Shown here: positions 53,150 through 62,528 of the stretch, one piece after another
Numbering within the stretch: the stretch's first letter is position 1
How the letters are laid out: the number at the start of each line of letters is the position of its first letter
Source of the DNA: Dipteris shenzhenensis
Taxonomy: Eukaryota > Polypodiophyta > Polypodiopsida > Gleicheniales
Assembly: GCA_047967505.1 (NCBI GenBank)
Contig: CM106538.1
Direction: 5' to 3' (one strand)
Length of the DNA stretch: 64,000 bases
The notes under the pieces: generated by a model
What the model saw: the letters and a program-made list of their open reading frames with translations, nothing else
The model's database searches: none
Told to the model about the DNA's origin: nothing
Position numbers and translations under genes: made by a program

Positions 53150-53645
53150 CAGGGGGGTGACTTGCAGATGCATGGTTACAGTGACTCAGGTTGGGGGCTT
53201 GAGACTATGACACTAGGCAGTCCACAAGTAGTAATTGCTTCTTTTTGGGCAAAGCTTGCATTGCTATGCTGAGCAAGAAACAATCCACTGTGGCTACTTC
53301 CTCATGTGAAGCTGAGTACAAGGGAGCTTTTGCAGTAAAGTTGAATGTGTTTGGCTATGTCGTTTGTTTGTTGATCTTCATCTCTCATTGAAGAGTCCTT
53401 CTCCGATTCTCACTAATAGAAGTCAGAGTGCTATAACAGTGGTAAAGAATCCTTTGTTTCATGCTCGCATGTAGCACATTGAGGTGCATTATCATTATGT
53501 CAAAGAGAAGTTGCATACAGGGGAGATCAGTATGATCTATGTATCAACACATGACAATGTTGCGAACATCTTCACCAAAGCACTTCCACGTGAGAAGTTT
53601 GATGCATTTCACAGTGCCCTAAACTTATCTTCTTTTGGTGACTGA
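53150..53645 (+). pseudogene. pol: Copia R RNase H
   Basis: LQMHGYSDSGWGLE holds the first catalytic Asp. After a frameshift follow SKKQSTVATSSCEAEYKGAF with the Glu, then a broken middle (NRSQSAITVVKNPLFHAR region at about 53415-53465), HIEVHYHYVKEKLHTGEISM and STHDNVANIFTKALPREKFD, ending at TGA 53643-53645. The tail has the normal length. The polypurine tract GCAGGGGG follows 32 bp later. Confidence 0.88.
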
Positions 53646-53676
53646 TCATTTCCTTGTACATCATCACATTGGCATT

Positions 53677-53737
53677 GCAGGGGGGTGTTAGAATCGTTGC
53701 CACATTTTAGGCAGTGACCAATGTAATCCATAAGTGT
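53677..53737 (+). repeat. Polypurine tract and truncated 3' LTR of Copia R
   Basis: GCAGGGGG then TGTTAGAATCGTTGCCACAT at 53686, which matches the first 52 bp of the 5' LTR (to CCATAAGTG) and then stops. The rest of the LTR and the right target duplication are absent. Confidence 0.85.
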
Positions 53738-54139
53738 TACTCAAAAACATAGATGGGAGCATTAAGAGGTTGACATCAAAAGATAAAATCTTTAAAGGAT
53801 AAAGCATATACAACAAGTGATCATTAAAATATAGGATAAAATAATTGAAAAGAGATCATGCAATAAAAGTTCAATTAAAATGAATAATGCACTTAATTGA
53901 TAAAACATAAATGTAAATGATTTAAAAAAGCGCCACTAAATAAATTGCACATAACAATTAGGTAGCGAGTTAGACAAAATAAATTGAGTGTGCCACCAAA
54001 AAGAACCTTATATAAATATATATAGAAATAACTAGCGAAACAAAGAGAGACATAAGGAGAAGTGTACATAAGTGCCACCACTAGGATAACTTTGCCACAC
54101 ACCACTTAATAAAAGAAGATCAATGCTATTACATTAAAT
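53738..54139. other. AT-rich spacer, no gene seen
   Basis: Strongly AT-rich with no recognisable frame. It begins exactly where the 3' LTR of R breaks off and ends near the start of D, so it may be part of whatever truncated both elements. Confidence 0.5.
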
Positions 54140-55644
54140 GTCAGGAAGAGTTTGTGAAATTATGTCCATGAGAGAGAGCGTTCATTTCAAGAGAAAGAGA
54201 GTGAATGGTTATCCTATTGTTTGAGAGAGAGCATCCGAAGCTCTACCTACACACCCATGTCCAGCATTTTAGTATCGAGGTTCCTTATGGAAGTTCTCAT
54301 AGACTCTCTTTTGTGAGATTGTTCATTTTATGTGCATCTTGAGAAAGTAAGGTGCAAGGTTTGCTTTCTCTGTTGTTGTTCCAGTTTTGGTGAGCCTCAT
54401 CGACTACCTACCTCTAGTCCATAGCTCTCGACTTCAGAGCTCTGCAACGCCTCACATCTAGAGAGAAGGCTTTAAGCCCAAGCTCCTGTGTGACTACAGC
54501 AGCCCACTATGCTTAATGCCAAGCCCACTACAATAAGGTCTCCTGCTATCTGTAGCTCTACTCAACTCACAGGTGCAATGCTCTACCTATGACTAAAGCC
54601 TCATGGCTAGCCCTTAGCAAGCTAGAACTAAGGCTCTAAAGCTCCTCAAGTCTATAAAGACCTCCAGCCTTGACTCTTTGCAATGATACACAACGCAAAG
54701 CCAACGGCTGACTCCAAGCTCTTCCATCGACTTTCAGCAAGCTTCTACGGCTCCCAGCGACTCAAAGGTGCAGCAGCCTGGCTTACTCCATCAATGAGCA
54801 AGACAACACCCGCCTGAGTAGCTCCAAGCCTCTCCAAGTGCTCTTCAACATTGATAAACTGCCTACTGCTCTAGAGCGGCATGAACATGAGGTTGAGGGT
54901 CTCCATGATGAGGACATGCAGCTTGTAAGGACGGGCGATGAAGAAACTGGTTCCACAGAAGCATAGTGAAAGGATGCGCTCCCAAATTGCGCTCCTCTTT
55001 GTCTTTTGCTTCATTAGTTCCAACCGTCCCGATCCTCTCCTTCACAGTAGCCAGCCTATCTCTCCATGAATTCAAAGAGAGTGAAACTCATCCTAGTGGT
55101 AGTGAGTAAATGCATCAGGTGCCATTTGGAGGGAGGTCCATGGAACCGACCTAACGGAACGTCACAAATGCCTAATAACGAAGGAAGAGATATGGGAAGT
55201 GGTTGCTGATCTATGAAAGAAAGCCACAGCTCAATCGATCGAAGCAACTATAGAATGGCCACGCTTCAATGTTAATTTTAGGTGAAAAGAAATGGATGTC
55301 GTTAACGACGACGCAATTCAGCAACAAGCAAAGTTTCCAAGGTCAACAAAAAATGACACGTGGCAGATAGGGTAAGTAAACCTTGTAGGTGTGGTTAGGT
55401 AAGGTTAACACATGGCAACTCAACCCACACTAAGCCATGGTTAGAAGTGGTTAAGTTAGCAAGGCTAGGTTGAGTGATTGGATCATAGTTCAGTTTTCTT
55501 AACCTTGGGTCAACTTATTTGGGTCAAAAGACTACCACATGTCAGTAGTGCCACCTAAGCACTGAGGCCCTTATGAAGCACAATTTGAATTCTGCATGTG
55601 AATCTTTGTGCCACATCATCAAGGCCCCCTCTTCTTCACAAAAA

Positions 55645-55982
55645 CTTCGACAAGGTGTAACTTGCAATCTAGGAGGAATTTAGACACGCTCTAAAAAGGA
55701 AAAGTGACCGTCTTTTCAAGCTCTATGTGCCTATCAGTTCAAAATCATTGTTAGCAATTAGACACTGCCAATATTGAAAGAAATCAATTGGTAAGACCTT
55801 TGCAACAAATGGAAAAGCGACGCATGAATGCAAAAAGCATGCCGAAAGCACAAGTGCATGAGATGACCATAGCACAGAGCATGGCATCCACACATAAAGC
55901 ATTAAGGCACATGGAAGAACAAAGCATCATGCATCAAGCTACGTTAAGAGAAGAAGCAAACACCATCGACATCAAGCATTGA
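55645..55982 (+). pseudogene. Relic of the element-C ORF in D
   Basis: Aligned with the C frame it reads CNLQSRRNLDTL-stop-KGK, VFSSSMCLSVQNHC-stop-QLD, then an open stretch with NQLVRPLQQMEKRRMNAKSM, PKAQVHEMTIAQSMASTHKA and RHMEEQSIMHQAT to a TGA at 55980-55982. Two stops disable it; the last 64 codons from ATG 55788 remain open. Its function is unknown. Confidence 0.4.
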
Positions 55983-56192
55983 GAAGCAACATCCTTTCCA
56001 CCTACAGTCCATATGTTTGTAATCAAACCTGACCACCTGAGAGTATCTATGAAAGCACCCACGGGAGGTATTGACATGTAAAGCACACTTGACCACCTTA
56101 AGTAGCAATGCATGCACTAAGGGGAGGTAATGGAATGTAACTCACATCTGACCACCTTGCAGTAGCCAAAGGATCATGGCACCAAGGGGAGG

Positions 56193-56537
56193 TGTTGAGA
56201 GTTGTGGTGCCATGAGCACATAGATTAAAGGGCTAAGGTATGGTATAGAAAAGAATCAAACTAGCCACCCTAGGATGTAAACTACATGATGTGAAGATGT
56301 GGATCAAGGATATCCACAAGGAGAGATGTGGATGAGAGGATCCCACATGGTTGACTATTCAAAGGGCACTCTCTATATAAGAGGCCTATCATGTATTGTT
56401 GAGAACACACATTGCAAGAGATATAGATTTGCAATCTCCCTCTCATGTCTTATTTAGTGTGCTTTGAGCCTCCTTAGTTCTTCTACTGATCTTGTGTGCA
56501 CTAGGCTTAGTGACGATCACATGCTGGCTCTTTGACA
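56193..56537 (+). repeat. 3' LTR of element D
   Basis: 345 bp, TGTTGAGAGTTGTGG to GGCTCTTTGACA. In inverted orientation it matches the LTRs of C through GGTGCCATGAGCACATAGAT, ATATCCACAAGGAGAGATGT and the CTCTATATAAGAGGCC TATA region, and diverges in the last 130 bp. Confidence 0.85.
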
Positions 56538-57800
56538 AAAGGGCCAACCGTTAAGAGAGTAAGGTGCAGCCAACAACTCTATGAGCGAATCATGCAGTGG
56601 GAGTCATTTGCAACCAGTAATTCTACAAGCTATTCTACTTCAATAAGGGGGGGGAAGTCAGAGAAAACAACGTGTTAGCACACAAAGAATAGGGGAAGGA
56701 GGTTGATGTATTGCCAGATCCATGGCTTGCCAACAAGGAAGTTTATCTACCAACCAACGATGAAAGTGGAAGAGCCATGAAGAGTGAACCTCAAAGCCAA
56801 GGTTCAAATTAGATGTGTGAATGTTAGGGGAATTTTTGTTGAAAATTAAAAAGATAAAAAAGGGGGGTTGGGGAGGGGGATTTTATATATGTAATAGAAA
56901 CTAGGAAAATGATGAAACAAAGGAAAAGGAAGGTGGGAAGGGTGCAAGAGTAATAGAAGAATGAAATTCTCTTTATAAAAATTAGAGAGGGTAAGCTAGG
57001 GATAGGATAGGATAAGTAAGGATATAATAAGTAGAGCTAGATGAGAGGTTACTAATTAGGGATAGAATGAATGGATAAAGGTAGTGTGACAACAAAAAAT
57101 GATATTTTATTTTGAAACCTATGGGAGGATATGTGGGGCCCGCAAGGTGACAAAAGCTAGCCATGGAGACAAAGAACCAAGAAGTGTGACGGAGAAGTTG
57201 GTGGTGAGAGACGACTCTTTGCGGCTACTCTCGTCGCGGCTTGTGAATCTTTTGATGTCGACTACTTTATTTCATGTAATCATTAATGTGGGTTTGACAC
57301 TAATTAGAATCATTAGTGAAAATGATTGCAAATGTGATTATGAGTGGAGTGCATCATTGTAAATACCACGGGTATGAATTATAAATACCTTGGTATAGGG
57401 ATAGAATGGTTTGAGAGATATATTATTTGCTTTGTAATTGGGAAAATAGAAATGAGTCATGTATTTTGAGTGGGCCAGACGACTGCATGACCTCCATAAT
57501 GTACTAAAATAATATGGAGAGCACATGCCAAGCACATGGAGGGCATGTGAAGGAGTGTGGAAGAGTGTAAAGTCAAGAGGAATCCTTCTAGAATTCCAAG
57601 GTGGTATATGGAGGATGTTGATATATGGAAAAGAGAGGGTCCCTATGGGCTCCAAGGGGAAAGACTCTTGACTTTCTCAATTTTTAAACAGTCATGAGGA
57701 TCTTGTGATGGGACACTTGTCAAAATGTGCCCAAAAGGACATTTGATGGTGACCCATGTCCTTATGTCACCAGGGGGTGAAGAAATTTACTGCCTGAAAA
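56538..57800. other. No recognisable gene; possibly start of a Gypsy LTR
   Basis: Unique-looking sequence with short frames only. A TGTTAGGGG at about 56823 could be the left end of the Gypsy LTR whose promoter and right end lie at 57829 and 58789, which would make a nearly 2-kb LTR, but I found no second LTR to prove it. Confidence 0.4.
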
Positions 57801-58793
57801 TGTAACAAGGTGAAGGAGGGTGAGAATTGCTCTATAAAAGAGACCTCTCTCCAGCATCTGGTTCTTCCCTTCGTAGTTATGCCATCACTTGTATCTAGCT
57901 TTGCCTATCTTTTCCCTTTCCCCTAGAGCATTAGGCTCTCACTTTGTACCCCTCTTCTTGCTTTTGATGTTTTGAATAAAGTTAATGCTTCCTTTTCCTC
58001 ATCCTTCTTCCATCTCCTCTCTCCTCACTCTAAAGCTTAGTGTACCCACATGAGTCATTTCTAGATCTGTGTTAAGGGTATTCTCTACTGGGCGACCTCA
58101 ATTTGCCATGTATCTGGGAAGCTACTTCTCTGCTAAAGGAGATCATTGCCCTTTCCATAACTACAATCGAGTATGGACAGTTTTGACTGTCTTCCGTAAA
58201 ATGGTCATAACTTTCTGCTCTGAGCTCTGTTTTGAATGAAACTTATATCAAAATCTTCGTCTTTTCAAGATCTATCTATTGATGTATTCATATATTTGTT
58301 CCATTTAGTTGAATAAAAGTTATTATTATCTAAGTGGTTGGGTCTGTTGTTTAGAGCAGTTTTGAGAACCTTTCGTAAAACCGTCATAACTTTCTGTTCC
58401 AAGCTCCATTTTGAATGAAACTGATATCAGAATCTTCATCTTTTTGATATCTATGTTTCGTCCCAACCATCCCATTCAGCCAAATCAGCCCTATCAATTC
58501 ACTCCTTTCACATCAGTTCACATTGTATTGAGTCAAAAGATGTTCTTCCAACAATGGCTCACCCTTACTTTTGGGGCTGACCGATTAGCTCAAATCAATG
58601 CTTCCCCTCAACCTTTCTTATTTCCAATGCTAGAGTACAACCTCACCTTTGACGTCTATATCTTTGTTTTGATCTGAGAAGATAGAGAGTGAGTGTCTCT
58701 TTAAGCTTCATCTAATGCCCAAATCTCCTCTCTTCTTCAATTTGTGGGTTGAGACGTAACCAAAACCAAGCCCCCAGATTTGTGTCACATCTT

Positions 58794-58810
58794 TTGGCGG
58801 AGACGCCGGG
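58794..58810 (+). promoter_or_regulatory. Probable Gypsy primer-binding site
   Basis: TTGGCGGAGACGCCGGG is close to the common Gypsy primer-binding site TGGCGCCGTTGCCGGGGA but not identical, and it stands at the expected place just after an LTR end and about 110 bp before gag. Confidence 0.5.
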
Positions 58811-58917
58811 TAGGTTTTGCCTAGGATTATCCTATCATAACCTCACGATCTCAGCTTGTTTACAAGCAAAGATTTTCTTCTTTGTGCTCATTTTTTGTGC
58901 AAGATGTACAACATTCC

Positions 58918-59714
58918 AATGTTCCGTGGATCAGAAGGAGAAGATCCAGGAATTCAATCGAGCATGCCACTTGACTAGTTGGTCTATGAAGGAACATGCT
59001 GAGATACTTCTAGATTTCTTGGAGGGTGTGGCCTTAACTTGGTACGAGGCCTTGACAAAAGATACCAAGGATGATTGGGAAAGCTTGGTCGAGGCAATGA
59101 AGGAGAGATTTGGAACATTGGAGTCACCAAATTCCTTGTTATTGCAGCTAGAGAAGATTTCCCAAAAGGAAGGAGAGTTAGTTTCGACCTTCGCTATGAG
59201 GTATGAGGACTTATTCATTAAGTACCAACAAGCTGCTTTGCATGTGGTTGAGTCTTCTTCATCTTCTACAGGAGATTCTAAAGGTTCATTGGCAATGGAA
59301 CATCTCAAGATGAGCAAATTTGTTTATGGTTTGGATTCTACCTTGCGTGGAAAGGTTCTAAGCAAAAATCCCAGTAATTTCAAAGAGATTCTTCGCATTG
59401 CTTTGAAGAAGGAGGTGGCCCATCAAATTGAGCCCACATTTCAGCCATCTACAGGTGTCATGACTCCGGCACATCGGGTAGAGGTAGCCTCAACATCCCA
59501 GGTATCTGCTCCCTCACTGGATCATAATATTGCACAATTGATGGCAGAATTTGCTGATTTCAAGTTGCACTTAGTGAATGCCAAGCCACCTAGGGCTCCA
59601 CGAACTAAGGATAAGCCTAGGGATAAAAGCAATGTTACCTATTATGAATGTCAAGAGAAGGGACACTATCGTCCCAAATGTCCAAAATTGAAAAAAAAGA
59701 AGACAAGAGTGTAG
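58918..59714 (+). pseudogene. gag: Gypsy gag with early frameshift and broken zinc knuckle
   Basis: The natural start is probably ATG 58918 (MFRGSEGEDPG), the usual FxGxxxEDP opening. The next motif, EFNRACHLTSWSMKEHAEIL, is in another frame, so a frameshift lies near 58945. From there 250 codons are open: LDFLEGVALTWYEAL (the Retrotrans_gag signature), WESLVEAMKERFG, LEKISQKEGELVSTFAMRYE, FVYGLDSTLRGKVLS and AHRVEVASTSQVSAPS, then a basic linker and the knuckle YYECQEKGHYRPKCP. The first knuckle Cys is Tyr. The open frame extends upstream to 58749, but that part lies in the LTR and primer-binding site and is not coding. Ends TAG 59712-59714. Confidence 0.82.
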
Positions 59715-59830
59715 TACTCTTAGAAAGAACATGTTCAGAGGAGGAAGATGAGGAAGAAACTTTGATGCCATTGATGACAAGAAGTCGTAAAACTTGGAGT
59801 GACGAGGAAAGCTACCAGATTAACTGAGTC

Positions 59831-62462
59831 TAAAATCTTTGTTGGTCATCAATAACCAGCGTCAATTGTGCTCTGGCAAAAAAATATATATACGCGTATG
59901 TGTATTTACAACGTCTGTGATATACAAGCCCTTGAAGTATACAAGAATTCAATATATGGCCTGGCAAAAGTGGAAAAGTGGATTTCAAAGCTCTTTACGT
60001 AGAATATAAGTGAGTTCTTTACATAGAACCGACCCGGAATAAAATTAATTAGTGTTCCTCCTTCGCCTCCTTTCCTAGTGTTTATCTCAGGAGAGACTTC
60101 GAATCTTACGTAGTTCTAGGAGAGAATTCTAGGATAGTTCAGAATGTCGATGCAGAATAGCATGCCTATAGTGTAACACACCACTATAATTTCCCATTCG
60201 AGCTATCACGTAAGGTGCTGAAATAGAGAACATAAATAGTCTCCATCTAAGACACCCGGGCAGCAAGCGCTCTCTGAGGGCCATCCAAGACACCTGGGCA
60301 GCCAGCGCTCTCTCGTGAAGATTTATTATCCTACGAATAGCTCTATGGACTTAGGGTCAGACTTACTATGAAGATCTCAGTCGTTTTTATGGTCCAACAA
60401 GGCTTCAACTCTTCGGTTTTTCTCTTCCCTGGGTATCTGTCTCTGTAATATCTTGCACCGACCCACCTATATGGCGAAGCCATCGAGGCAAAATTTAAAA
60501 GCTCTGGTTTATGAAAATCTCATAAGAGAGAGAGCATAACGTGCTGCGATGCTCAAGGCTCTCTTTTTCTTTGGTGGCTTAACGAATATTGGGCGTGCTA
60601 AGCCTACATATCGTGAGCTGGGGTGTCGCATATAGTGTACCAGTAGCGAAGGAAATACCTGTGGTAACTCGCCATCAACGGAAGCTTGACTTAAGCTACG
60701 CAGTAGATCTCAAGGTAGATGGGCTTGCGCGTGATTCCGTCCACAGCTCTAGGTTGGTCGACCTCTCTCTCAGAGGATCTGCATTGTTTAGTGTTGTGGT
60801 TGGTTCTAGGTATAGGTAGAAGCGAGAGCTCCGGTTGAAACTAGACAACCAGGCGGTAGAGAGTATATGCGGGGAGCTTAGCACAAAAGTAAGTGGGATG
60901 GGCTTGTCGAGATAAGTACATACTATCAAACTATGGTTATGAGCTCCCCGTAGACCAGAATACTCTGTAGCAAGACTTTCATACTCATACACAATGCTAC
61001 GACTAGCTAAGCCAACACAGAAGAAACTGAGACGCAAAAGTGGTGGAAACAGAGCCACTGTGGGAGGCTTTGAGCCAATTGCGACTCATATAAGTGATAG
61101 GAGTATTTCCTAAACAATGGCGTGACTGCAAGCGTTCCAAAGTCTCCTGCACATTCCAAAGTGAAGTGCTCTAGTGCCTATGCAAAATTGGAAACCAAGA
61201 GTCGACAGAGAGAAATGGCAATACTTTCGTGGGCGTAGGGCTCAAAGATCTCGTGGGAGCCCTTACCTGGTTCAGGTCCAACTCCCCGAAGTCTGCTGCC
61301 ATCCCAAGAGCATTGCTAACGCAGGTTCGTTGAATAGTGGACTGGCGAAAGTCGAACAGTGGGCTCCCAAAGATCTTTACATAGAGTCCAGGAGAGCTCT
61401 ACGTGAACGTCTGGCATGCCAAGCAAAGTAGTGAATGGACTCGTGAAGAAGGAGATTGATGAAGGAATGGGAGAAGATGCGCCATGAAAGCCATACAGCT
61501 GTAGGAGAGCCTTGGGCCTTCATGTTTATTGGTGGGAGGTCTTCAAGGAAAGGGAGAAAATAATCTTTAGCAATGTTGTATCCCGAGTGTTGCATGGAGG
61601 AGCATCGTCCTTCACATCAAACCTTGGCCTAAGGTCTTCAAAGTAGGCCTCCATCATCTGCCATTGATGGATACACTTCGTAATGGACAATGCGGTCATT
61701 ACACCACATTTTTAATGGGCAAGGAAGGCATTCCTTTTCCCAAGTACTATATGTCCTTGTATATTATTAATTATCTATCCTTACACATAGGATTCTTTTC
61801 AAGAAAATCACGTATTCCTCATAAAATATAAAAAACTAGGGAATTCCAACTCCATTGGTGGATTAGGAGGCATAATAAATACTCCCCTCATACATGGTCT
61901 TACCGCCTTAGATAAATTATTTGCCCTCGAAAAAATATGTGGCTTATTGGGCAGTGTGTAGTCTCCAAGATAGGTGGCTAAATGGGTAGTAGTGGTACAG
62001 CACACCCCATCCCGCCCTGGTGCATTTGGATATCAGCAATCCATCATCATCATATTGGGAAAAGGGTAATACCCATCATTTATGAAGCAGGTATACGGTA
62101 TTGGTACTAGCTCGGTCGCACCATTGATAATAATAAATTCATATCATCCATGTGTGGTATTTTCACCATTGTGGCCTTTGGTCACCATGGGTATCATGGT
62201 GCCCTAGTATTCCTATGCCCATATATGGCATACAATATATAGAATGAGTGTTTCAATAATCCGAATGGATGCAATAACGTCCTCAAATTTATATTTCCCA
62301 AACCTTTTCAATTACTACACAAAAAATATACAAAAATCAATCATACTTCAAATCTCAAACCTTTCTTCCATTGAGGTCACTAGCAAAGATGAGGCCAGAG
62401 CAAGACCAATTAGGTCCTATACATACTCCCCCTACAATGGATCTGCAAAATTCCCCAAGGGG

Positions 62463-62463
<1 letters not shown>
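59831..62463. other. No recognisable gene; several short direct repeats
   Basis: Base composition is more balanced than in the surrounding DNA. Repeats: a 42-bp tandem duplication (see 60243-60312), and a diverged pair at about 59948-60008 and 61331-61390 (CTGGCxAAAGT, AAAGxTCTTTAC(G/A)TAGA). The minus-strand frame 61058-60696 (120 codons) matches nothing I know. No rRNA, tRNA or organelle gene was recognised. Confidence 0.45.
60243..60312. repeat. 42-bp tandem duplication
   Basis: CCATC(T/C)AAGACACC(C/T)GGGCAG followed by C(A/C)AGCGCTCTCT occurs at 60243-60274 and 60285-60314, period 42 bp. Confidence 0.75.

Positions 62464-62526
<63 letters not shown>
62464..62526. repeat. TG microsatellite, about 31 units
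   Basis: An uninterrupted (TG)n of 63 bases. Frames of (Cys-Val)n and (His-Thr)n through it are artefacts. Confidence 0.97.

Positions 62527-62528
<2 letters not shown>

Larger units (their letters stand above)
45422..53737 (+). mobile_element. Copia element R (split by element C, 3' LTR truncated)
   Basis: 5' LTR 45422-45659, primer-binding site 45662-45673, gag 46660-47600, protease about 47800-48060, integrase 48190-48605 and 51279-51715, reverse transcriptase about 52130-53080, RNase H 53150-53645, polypurine tract and the first 52 bp of a 3' LTR (53686-53737). Without element C it would be about 5.6 kb. The coding order is that of Ty1/Copia. Every domain has at least one stop or frameshift. 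The 3' LTR matches the 5' LTR up to CCATAAGTG and is then replaced by unrelated AT-rich DNA. Confidence 0.9.
54140..56537 (+). mobile_element. Non-autonomous LTR element D, 5'-truncated relative of C
   Basis: On the plus strand: leader (GAAGAGTTTGTGAAATTATG, compare the reverse complement of C near 50860-50830), internal region, relic of the C-type ORF (55645-55982), triplicated polypurine tracts (56060, 56117, 56182) and a 3' LTR 56193-56537. The internal order equals that of C on the minus strand. No 5' LTR or primer-binding site is found before 54140. Divergence from C is clear in both LTR and internal parts, so D is older. Confidence 0.8.
57801..59830 (+). mobile_element. Ty3/Gypsy element fragment: LTR promoter, primer-binding site, gag
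   Basis: CTCTATAAAAGAG (57829-57841) is a good TATA box and AATAAA (57975-57980) a poly(A) signal, as in the U3-R part of an LTR. The LTR appears to end at about 58788 (GTGTCACA), followed by TTTTGGCGGAGACGCCGGG at 58792-58810. That resembles the usual Gypsy junction, TTTTGGCGCCG then TTGCCGGGGA. Gag follows. After gag there is only about 120 bp of acidic linker-like sequence (to about 59830) and no protease, RT or second LTR, so the element is truncated. Confidence 0.7.

Noticed and set aside
45422-53737. Endogenous plant pararetrovirus
   Set aside because: Domain order is protease-integrase-RT-RNase H with an integrase and LTRs, which is Copia, not Caulimoviridae.
58411-58677. 88-codon plus-strand frame before the Gypsy gag
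   Set aside because: It lies in the inferred LTR, before the primer-binding site. Kept only as a sequence similarity to 28103-28170.
60696-61058. 120-codon minus-strand frame
   Set aside because: No recognisable motif, no conserved context, and an overlapping plus-strand frame. I cannot support a gene.
61270-61300. GGTTCAGGTCC as a tRNA B-box
   Set aside because: Does not match GGTTCGANTCC closely, and no cloverleaf could be folded around it by eye.
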